Shown: positions 1 through 5,620 of the stretch, in pieces | Numbering within the stretch: the stretch's first letter is position 1 | How the letters are laid out: the number at the start of each line of letters is the position of its first letter | DNA from: Anaerolineae bacterium | Lineage (GTDB): Bacteria; Chloroflexota; Anaerolineae; JACIWR01 | Length of the DNA stretch: 19,042 nucleotides | Direction of reading: 5' to 3' | NCBI GenBank assembly: GCA_021162125.1 | Contig: JAGGZG010000268.1 | Span: 1 to 19,042 of the forward strand | The notes under the pieces: model-generated | The model's database searches: none | The model's input: the letters and a program-made list of their open reading frames with translations, nothing else | What the model was told of the DNA's origin: nothing | Position numbers and translations under genes: made by a program

Positions 1-127
1 GAGTGCTGAAGCACCCTTCGCCAATGTGGACGGCGGCTCCGAGGCCACCACAGCCTGCTTCAGCAGGCTTCTGCTGCTGAGCCTGGCGCTTCAGCGCCGG
101 GCGGGGGGCAGATTTCTCAACTACTGA
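1..127 (-). repeat. Partial copy of five-hairpin palindromic element (copy 1)
   Basis: This stretch matches the reverse complement of 7908-8034 with about four differences over 127 bases. It contains hairpins with a constant 4-base loop: GTGC/GCAC around TGAA (3-14, cut by the window edge), AGCCTGC/GCAGGCT around TTCA (52-69) and GGCGC/GCGCC around TTCA (85-98). Its right end, TTTCTCAACTACTGA (113-127), is the terminal inverted repeat seen complete in the second copy. The other terminus lies left of the window. The high identity between copies suggests recent spread or gene conversion. No protein is encoded. Likely a non-autonomous mobile element (MITE-like), which is an inference. Confidence 0.8.
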
Positions 128-172
128 GTATTGCTAACGCAACCCGCGGGAGGGTGTATCTGGGAGGGGAAA

Positions 173-985
173 ATGTGGGTAAAAGTGACACGAACCCCGG
201 TCAACGTGCTGTTGGCGGCTACCCTACTGGCGTGCCTGATCGGCGGGTGCAAGCCGAGCGAGCCGCTCATCCCCACTGTCACACCGACCGGGCAGCCTTC
301 GCCCTCACCGATGGCGGCCCCTCTGCTGCCCGTCACCCCCTCGCCCGAACCGGAGTCTTATCGCCAGGCCCGCCAACGCATGGTGGACTACCAGATTCGC
401 GGGCGAGGGGTGAGCGACGAAGCTGTGTTAAACGCCATGCTCACCGTCCCCCGTCACGAGTTCGTCCCCGAAGAGTTCCTGGGCCAGGCCTACGCTGATC
501 ACCCCCTGCCCATCGGCTACGGGCAAACCATCTCCCAGCCCTACATCGTGGCCCTGATGACCGAGCTTCTGAAGATCACACCCGGAGACAAGGTGCTGGA
601 GATCGGCACCGGATCGGGCTACCAGGCGGCCATCCTGGCCCAATTGACCGACCAGGTATACACGGTAGAGATTATCAAGGAGCTGGCTGCTCAGGCGGAG
701 GCCCGTCTGAAACGGCTGGGCTACACCCAGGTTCACGTCCTGAACGCCGATGGGTACTATGGCTGGGAGGAGCACGCGCCCTTTGACGCCATCATCGTCA
801 CCTGCGCGCCCGACCACGTGCCCCAGCCCCTGGTCAAGCAGCTCAAGGACGGCGGGCGGATGGTGATTCCCGTGGGGCCGCCCGGCGGTTACCAATCACT
901 GTGGCTCATCGTGCGCCAGGGCGAGGACGTGAAGATGACCAACATGGGCGGGGTAGTCTTCGTGCCTCTGACGGGCGAGCATTGA
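173..985 (+). CDS. pcm: Protein-L-isoaspartate O-methyltransferase with lipoprotein signal
   Basis: Enzymes of this family use S-adenosylmethionine to methylate isoaspartyl residues and so start repair of aged proteins. Seen here: the AdoMet-binding motif VLEIGTGSGYQ (about residues 141-151), the PIGYGQTISQP segment with the family's active-site serine (about S121), and a downstream FDAIIVT...GGRMVIPVG core. The start at 173 is preferred over the in-frame ATG at 131 because GGAGG lies at 163-167 and because residues 1-26 then form a basic, hydrophobic signal ending in the lipobox-like LIGGC (C26). A Pro/Ser/Thr-rich linker of about 35 residues precedes the enzyme domain. The product is 270 residues. 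Cytoplasmic Pcm proteins lack such a leader, so this one is predicted to be a membrane-anchored lipoprotein outside the cytoplasm. It is followed by repeat-rich DNA, so probably monocistronic. Confidence 0.9.
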   Translation: MWVKVTRTPVNVLLAATLLACLIGGCKPSEPLIPTVTPTGQPSPSPMAAPLLPVTPSPEPESYRQARQRMVDYQIRGRGVSDEAVLNAMLTVPRHEFVPEEFLGQAYADHPLPIGYGQTISQPYIVALMTELLKITPGDKVLEIGTGSGYQAAILAQLTDQVYTVEIIKELAAQAEARLKRLGYTQVHVLNADGYYGWEEHAPFDAIIVTCAPDHVPQPLVKQLKDGGRMVIPVGPPGGYQSLWLIVRQGEDVKMTNMGGVVFVPLTGEH

Positions 986-1000
986 ATCGGTTTGAGTAGA

Positions 1001-1043
1001 GCAGACATCCCTGTCTGCCGCTGCGGTGTCGGACAGGGATGTC
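1001..1043. repeat. Nested inverted repeat downstream of pcm
   Basis: GACATCCCTGTC (1004-1015) is the exact reverse complement of GACAGGGATGTC (1032-1043), giving a 12-bp stem. The left arm can alternatively fold on itself as GCAGACA/TGTCTGC around TCCC (1001-1018). The two folds exclude each other. There is no T-run, so it does not look like a simple rho-independent terminator. It may be a dispersed intergenic repeat or protect the pcm mRNA 3' end. Confidence 0.65.
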
Positions 1044-1058
1044 CTACCTACAATTGGT

Positions 1059-1087
1059 TTGCCAGAGGGAGCAGCTTGTAGTAGAAT
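1059..1087 (+). promoter_or_regulatory. Predicted sigma70-type promoter for xpt-guaA
   Basis: TTGCCA (1059-1064, 5 of 6 to consensus) is followed after 17 bases by TAGAAT (1082-1087, 5 of 6). A start near 1094 would give xpt a leader of about 150 nt beginning just before the 1099-1161 structure. Confidence 0.55.
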
Positions 1088-1098
1088 GTACGTGGTCG

Positions 1099-1161
1099 GT
1101 AGGGCAGGCTCATAGCCTGCTTACTCGCGTCGCCAAACAGCGCGCTGCGAGCCCGCCCTAC
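1099..1161 (+). repeat. Inverted repeat in the xpt leader with two alternative folds
   Basis: GTAGGGCAGGCTC (1099-1111) pairs with GAGCCCGCCCTAC (1149-1161) over 13 positions with one A/C mismatch. The same left arm can instead form a tight hairpin, GCAGGCT/AGCCTGC with a 3-base loop (1104-1120). CTCGC/GCGAG can also pair internally. It could be a dispersed repeat or a structured leader. I see none of the conserved bases of the purine riboswitch. Confidence 0.55.
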
Positions 1162-1244
1162 TCGTAGCATAGTACCCGATGCCCAGCCAGTGCCGTCTGA
1201 ACCGGGTCACCTAAAATCCTACGCAGAAAGGGGCAATCGTAATC

Positions 1245-1817
1245 ATGGAACTGTTGAAAGAGCGGATCAGGCAGGAAGGACGCAACCTGGGGCATGGCAT
1301 TCTCAAGGTGGACAGCTTCCTCAACCACCAGGTGGACGCCTGGCTGATGATGCTCATCGGCAAGGAGATGGCCCGGCGCATGGGCCGCCTGGGAGCCACC
1401 AAAGTACTCACCGCGGAAATTTCCGGCATCGCTCCGGCGTTGATGACCGCCTGGGCGCTGGATATCCCGGTGGTTTACGCGCGCAAGACCAAGCCCATCA
1501 CTATGCCCGACGATGCCTTTCGCGAGTCGGCTCCCTCGCACACCAAAGGCCATCGCATAGAACTCATGGTCTCCCCGGAGTTCCTGGGGCCCGATGACCG
1601 GGTGCTGATCATTGACGACTTCCTGGCCACGGGCAACACCATCAACGCCCTGATCCGCATCGTGCGGCAGAGTGGGGCAACGTTAGTCGGCATTGGTGCA
1701 GTCATCGAGAAAAGCTTCGAGGGCGGGCGGGCCGCGCTGGAGGAATTGGGCGTCCCCGTGGAGTCGCTGGTGGTCATCACCGAGATGTCGGATGGGAAGA
1801 TCGTATTCGCGGAATGA
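1245..1817 (+). CDS. xpt: Xanthine phosphoribosyltransferase
   Basis: Converts xanthine plus PRPP to XMP, the purine salvage step that feeds GMP synthase. The 190-residue product has the usual length of the Xpt family. It shows the family's N-terminal LKVDSFLNHQVD stretch (about 20-31) and the PRPP-binding motif VLIIDDFLATGNT (about 120-132), then VIEKSFEGGR and a C-terminal VESLVVI segment. The start is the ATG at 1245, with a modest AAAGGGG upstream. guaA follows after a 58-base gap, so xanthine to XMP to GMP is encoded in order. The promoter at 1059-1087 and the structured leader are likely its control region. Confidence 0.93.
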   Translation: MELLKERIRQEGRNLGHGILKVDSFLNHQVDAWLMMLIGKEMARRMGRLGATKVLTAEISGIAPALMTAWALDIPVVYARKTKPITMPDDAFRESAPSHTKGHRIELMVSPEFLGPDDRVLIIDDFLATGNTINALIRIVRQSGATLVGIGAVIEKSFEGGRAALEELGVPVESLVVITEMSDGKIVFAE

Positions 1818-1826
1818 GGTCTGTTG

Positions 1827-1863
1827 TCAGGTGACAGTCACCTCCGGGGTGACTGTCACCTGA
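1827..1863 (+). repeat. Perfect 16-bp hairpin between xpt and guaA
   Basis: TCAGGTGACAGTCACC (1827-1842) is the exact reverse complement of GGTGACTGTCACCTGA (1848-1863), with a TCCGG loop. Each arm is itself an odd palindrome: GGTGAC-A-GTCACC and GGTGAC-T-GTCACC. The base of the stem touches the guaA Shine-Dalgarno GAGGAGG (1862-1868), so folding could affect guaA translation or mark an mRNA processing point. No T-run follows, so it is not an obvious terminator. Confidence 0.85.
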
Positions 1864-1875
1864 GGAGGGCGAACT

Positions 1876-3426
1876 GTGCAGCAAGCAGCCAGTCGTGAGG
1901 CTGTTGCCATCCTCGATTTCGGTTCGCAGTATAGCCAGCTCATCGCCCGCCGCGTGCGGGAGGCAAAGGTCTACTGCGAGCTTTTTCGCTGGGACGCTCC
2001 CGCGCAGCGCGTGCTGGCCCTGCGACCACGCGGGTTCATCCTCTCCGGCGGGCCAGCCAGTGTGTACGAGAAAGGCGCTCCCACTCTGCCCGATTACGTG
2101 CTCCGGCAGGGCGTCCCAGTGCTGGGCATCTGCTACGGGATGCAGCTCCTGGCCCATGCCCTCGGCGGGCGGGTGGCGCCGGCCAGCGAGCGGGAGTACG
2201 GCCCGGCCGAGCTGGCCGTGACCGACCTTTCGTCGCCACTCTTCACCGGGCTACCTTTCTCAATGCCGGTGTGGATGAGCCACGGTGACCGCATCGAGGC
2301 GCTGCCGCCCGGTTTCGTCGTCCTGGCCGCCACTGCAAACTCCCCCATCGCCGCCATGGGCCATTCACAGCGGCGGCTTTACGGCTTGCAGTTTCACCCG
2401 GAGGTGGTACACACGCCACAGGGCCAGCAGATCATCCGCAATTTCCTGTTCAACGTCTGTGGGCTGCACGGCACCTGGACGGCAAGCTCGTTCATTGAGG
2501 AAGCTGTGACCCGTATCCGTGCGCAGGTGGGCGATAGGCGGGTGGTGTGTGGCCTCAGCGGCGGGGTGGATTCGGCGGTGACGGCGGCCCTCGTCCACCG
2601 CGCTGTGGGCGATCAGCTCACCTGCATCTTCGTGGACACCGGCCTGCTGCGCCAGGGCGAGCCGCAGCAAGTGGTGGATACCTTCCGCCGTGAACAGGGC
2701 ATCACCCTGGTGGCGGTGGACGCGGCCCAGGAGTTCCTGGCCGCCTTGGCCGGGGTGATTGACCCCGAGCAGAAACGGCGGATCATCGGCGAGAAGTTCG
2801 TGCGCGTCTTCGAGCGGGAGGCGCGCAAACTGGGGCAGATTGATTTCCTGGCCCAGGGCACCATCTACCCGGACGTGATCGAGAGCGCCGGACGGCCCCA
2901 TGCCCAGCGCATCAAGACGCACCATAACGTCGGCGGCCTGCCGGAGGACATACGCCTGGAGTTGGTAGAGCCCCTGCGCGAGCTGTTCAAAGACGAGGTG
3001 CGGGCCGTGGGCGAGGCACTGGGCCTGCCGGAGGAAATCGTCTGGCGGCATCCCTTCCCCGGACCGGGGTTGGCGGTGCGCATCGTGGGTGAGGTAACAC
3101 CGGAGCGGGTACGTACCCTCCAGGCAGCAGACGCCATCGTCCTGGAGGAGCTGCGCGCGGCGGGGTGGTACCGGCGCACAGCCCAGGCCTTCGCCGTGCT
3201 GCTGCCGGTGCGCAGCGTAGGGGTGATGGGTGACGGGCGGGCTTACGGCCACGTAGTCGCCGTGCGGGCCGTGACTACCGACGATTTTATGACCGCGTCG
3301 TGGGCCCGTCTGCCCTACGAAGTCCTGGCCCGCATCAGCACGCGCATCGTCAACGAGGTGGCCGGCGTCAGCCGCGTGGTGTACGACGTCAGCGATAAGC
3401 CGCCAGCGACGATTGAGTGGGAGTAG
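1876..3426 (+). CDS. guaA: GMP synthase (glutamine-hydrolysing)
   Basis: Makes GMP from XMP, ATP and glutamine. The 516-residue product carries both domains of the fused bacterial enzyme. An N-terminal class I glutamine amidotransferase has nucleophile C86 in GICYGMQLL, with H174 and E176 in FHPEV. The ATP-pyrophosphatase domain has the P-loop SGGVDS (228-233), and the C-terminal dimerisation region ends in PATIEWE, as in the family. The start is GTG at 1876, chosen because AGGAGG (1863-1868) lies seven bases upstream. A strong hairpin sits directly before the ribosome-binding site. The toxin-antitoxin pair begins 12 bases after the stop. Confidence 0.97.
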   Translation: MQQAASREAVAILDFGSQYSQLIARRVREAKVYCELFRWDAPAQRVLALRPRGFILSGGPASVYEKGAPTLPDYVLRQGVPVLGICYGMQLLAHALGGRVAPASEREYGPAELAVTDLSSPLFTGLPFSMPVWMSHGDRIEALPPGFVVLAATANSPIAAMGHSQRRLYGLQFHPEVVHTPQGQQIIRNFLFNVCGLHGTWTASSFIEEAVTRIRAQVGDRRVVCGLSGGVDSAVTAALVHRAVGDQLTCIFVDTGLLRQGEPQQVVDTFRREQGITLVAVDAAQEFLAALAGVIDPEQKRRIIGEKFVRVFEREARKLGQIDFLAQGTIYPDVIESAGRPHAQRIKTHHNVGGLPEDIRLELVEPLRELFKDEVRAVGEALGLPEEIVWRHPFPGPGLAVRIVGEVTPERVRTLQAADAIVLEELRAAGWYRRTAQAFAVLLPVRSVGVMGDGRAYGHVVAVRAVTTDDFMTASWARLPYEVLARISTRIVNEVAGVSRVVYDVSDKPPATIEWE

Positions 3427-3438
3427 TTGAGGAAGTCT

Positions 3439-3744
3439 ATGACCGATCAATCTGCCCCCCTGCCCGAATTTCTGCGGCCTCTCTTCTGGGAAGTGGACTT
3501 TGACCAGTTGCGCGTCCGGGGGCACGAGCGGTACATCATCGAGCGGGTGCTGGAATACGGCGACGATCAGGCGATCCGCTGGCTGTATCACACCTTTGGC
3601 CCATACGCTATCGCCGACGTCGTCCGGCGCAGCCGCAAGATTTCTCGCAACACGGCCACACTGTGGGCGCTGGTTCTGGGCATCCCTCGAGAGCAGGTCC
3701 AATGTTTGTCGAAACGCTACCGCCTGACACCCGGCATCTTTTAG
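3439..3744 (+). CDS. DUF6922-type protein, probable antitoxin partner
   Basis: A 101-residue protein beginning MTDQSAPLPEFLRPLFWEVDF, followed by an IIERVLEYGDDQAIRWL stretch and a C-terminal TATLWALVLGIP segment. I recognise this pattern from DUF6922 proteins, which often precede AbiEii-like nucleotidyltransferase genes; recognition is from memory. The ATG at 3439 fits GAGGAAG (3428-3434) better than the in-frame TTG at 3427. The gene overlaps the downstream nucleotidyltransferase by 43 bases, which implies translational coupling. Its role as antitoxin is inferred from context; no function is shown by the sequence. Confidence 0.75.
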   Translation: MTDQSAPLPEFLRPLFWEVDFDQLRVRGHERYIIERVLEYGDDQAIRWLYHTFGPYAIADVVRRSRKISRNTATLWALVLGIPREQVQCLSKRYRLTPGIF

Positions 3745-4346
3745 AACGACTGGGACAGTTACCCGCCGTTGCGCCATTCTACCTGGCGGGTGGCAGTGCT
3801 ATCGCTTTGCATCTGGGACATCGTATCTCGGTAGACCTGGATTTCTTCACGCCCCAGGGCGATCACGAGGCCGAGCCGCTGATTCAGCAACTCCAGCGTG
3901 TGGGCCACCTGGTGATCAGGCAGCAAAGTCAGGGTACACTCAACGCGACGCTCGAAGGCACACTCATCAGCTTTTTTGTCTACCCCTACCCCCTGCTGGA
4001 GGAAACACGGGTGGCGTGGGGCATTCGTGTTGCGGGATTGCTGGACCTGGCATTGATGAAACTGGCAGCCATTGGCCAACGGGGAGCGAAACGAGACTTC
4101 GTGGATCTATACCAGATTTGCCACAGTGGGTACAAGCTGGGTGATTTGCTCCAGCGTATGCCGGACAAGTTTCCCAACGTGACCTACCCTTCGTATCACC
4201 TTCTGCGTGCCCTGGCCTATTTTGAGGATGCTGAGCCTGATTCCATGCCCCCCATGCTCACTTCCCTGGAGTGGGCCACAGTCCGGCGCTTCTTCGAGGA
4301 CGAGGTACGCCGGCTGATGCGTACCTTGTTTGGCCCGTCGTTTTGA
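3702..4346 (+). CDS. AbiEii/AbiGii-type nucleotidyltransferase, probable toxin
   Basis: The 214-residue product has the nucleotidyltransferase-fold signature of AbiEii-like toxins: a GGS motif (30-32) followed by VDLDFF with acidic residues D45 and D47. A second conserved block, LMKLAAIGQRGAKRDFVDLY, carries K120, K130, D132 and D135. Family members transfer nucleotides to RNA or tRNA targets and stop growth unless paired with an antitoxin. I chose ATG 3702 (MFVETLPPDT) rather than the longer frame from 3663, because the extra residues fall deeper inside the upstream gene. The overlap with the DUF6922 gene and the tail position are typical of a two-gene module. The nuclease gene follows after 14 bases. 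Confidence 0.85.
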   Translation: MFVETLPPDTRHLLERLGQLPAVAPFYLAGGSAIALHLGHRISVDLDFFTPQGDHEAEPLIQQLQRVGHLVIRQQSQGTLNATLEGTLISFFVYPYPLLEETRVAWGIRVAGLLDLALMKLAAIGQRGAKRDFVDLYQICHSGYKLGDLLQRMPDKFPNVTYPSYHLLRALAYFEDAEPDSMPPMLTSLEWATVRRFFEDEVRRLMRTLFGPSF

Positions 4347-4360
4347 AAGCGGATGAGACG

Positions 4361-5605
4361 ATGATCAGACTGCTTCACTTTGCCGACGTGCACCTGGGCG
4401 TGGAAAATTACGGGCGAATGGACCCGGCCACGGGCCTATCCACCCGCCTGAGCGATTTCCTGCGTGCATTGGATCAGGTGATAGGCTATGCGCTGGATCC
4501 GGCCCACGAGGTGGACCTGGTGCTCTTCGCCGGCGACGCTTTCAAGACCCGCGCCCCGTCGCCTACCTACCAGCGCGAATTCGCCCGCCGCATCCAACGG
4601 CTATCCGCCGCCGGGCTGCCCACCGTGCTCGTCACCGGCAATCACGACGTGCCCCACGCATCCGGCCGGGCGCACACCCTGGAAATCTACGACACGCTGG
4701 AGATCGAGCACGTTCACGTGGCCCGCAGGCCACAGGTTTTCAGAATCGAGACCCGCAGCGGTCCCGTTCAGGTTGTCGCCCTGCCGTGGATCGTGCGCAG
4801 CCTGCTTTTGACCCGCGAGGAACACAAGGGCAAGTCACTGCCGGAGATCAACGATCTCATCCTGGAGAAGGTGACGAACATCCTTGAAGGGGACGACGGG
4901 CTGATCAGTGAGTTGGAGCGGGACGTGCCCACGGTGCTGGCCGCCCACGCCACGGTGCAGGGCGCAGTGTACGGCTCGGAGCGCAGCGTGATGCTGGGCC
5001 AGGACGTGGTGTTGCCCCCCAGCCTGGTGCGTAACCCGGCCTGGGATTTCGTGGCCCTCGGACACGTGCATAAGCACCAGGCTCTCTACGATGACCCGCC
5101 CGTGGTCTACGCTGGCTCCATCGAGCGCATTGATTTCGGCGAGGAGAAAGAGGACAAGGGCTTCGTCGTCGCCGAGGTGGAGCGCGGACGGGCCACCTGG
5201 CAGTTCCACCGTTTGGATGCGCGCCGCTTCGTCACCGTCCGCGTAGAGGCTACCGGCGACGATCCTACTGCTCAAGTCCTGGACGCTATTGCCCAAACGG
5301 ACATATCCGACGCGGTAGTGCGCGTGTTGATCCACACCACTGCCGACCGGGAGATGCTGATCCGCGATGATGAGATTCACCGTGCCTTGCAACCAGCCTT
5401 TCACGTCGCCGCCATCGCCCGTGAGGTGGAGCGCAACGTGCGCCTGCGCCTGGGCCAGGCAGCCGTCGAGGAGATGTCCCCTCGCGAGGCACTGGCCCGC
5501 TATTTGCAGGCCAAACAGACCCCACCAGAGCGAGCCGAGGTACTGTTGCGATACGCCGAGCGCATCTTTCAGGGGAAAGAAGCGGAGCCGCCATCAGGAC
5601 ACTGA
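4361..5605 (+). CDS. DNA repair exonuclease, SbcD/Mre11-like metallophosphoesterase
   Basis: Predicted Mn-dependent nuclease that, with an SbcC/Rad50 ATPase, trims hairpins and blocked DNA ends. The metallophosphoesterase ligands are present: D9 and H11 in FADVHLG, D59 in FAGDAF, N94-H95-D96 in GNHD, H196 in AAHATV, and H235/H237 in GHVHKH. The usual aspartate after GD.F is lysine here (GDAFK), a small departure. The start at 4361 (MIRLLHFADVHLG) is preferred because the longer reading from 4271 would overlap the toxin gene and add a non-conserved leader. The product is 414 residues. No sbcC-like partner is next to it; the following gene is unrelated. SbcD substrates are hairpins, and the locus is rich in palindromes, but that link is only suggestive. 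Confidence 0.88.
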   Translation: MIRLLHFADVHLGVENYGRMDPATGLSTRLSDFLRALDQVIGYALDPAHEVDLVLFAGDAFKTRAPSPTYQREFARRIQRLSAAGLPTVLVTGNHDVPHASGRAHTLEIYDTLEIEHVHVARRPQVFRIETRSGPVQVVALPWIVRSLLLTREEHKGKSLPEINDLILEKVTNILEGDDGLISELERDVPTVLAAHATVQGAVYGSERSVMLGQDVVLPPSLVRNPAWDFVALGHVHKHQALYDDPPVVYAGSIERIDFGEEKEDKGFVVAEVERGRATWQFHRLDARRFVTVRVEATGDDPTAQVLDAIAQTDISDAVVRVLIHTTADREMLIRDDEIHRALQPAFHVAAIAREVERNVRLRLGQAAVEEMSPREALARYLQAKQTPPERAEVLLRYAERIFQGKEAEPPSGH

Positions 5606-5620
5606 AGGGGAGGTGCACCC

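Noticed and set aside
1158..1244. SRP-RNA-like words (CTGAACCGGGTCA) in the xpt leader
   Set aside because: The invariant GGAA tetraloop segment and the partner strand of the SRP RNA helix 8 are absent.
1094..1244. Purine riboswitch before xpt
   Set aside because: The conserved junction and loop bases of the purine aptamer are not present, although a junction-like fold is possible.
2365..3777. 470-residue open frame on the minus strand opposite guaA
   Set aside because: It lies opposite an unmistakable guaA, has low-complexity His/Gln/Leu-rich composition typical of antisense GC-rich frames, and shows no domain.
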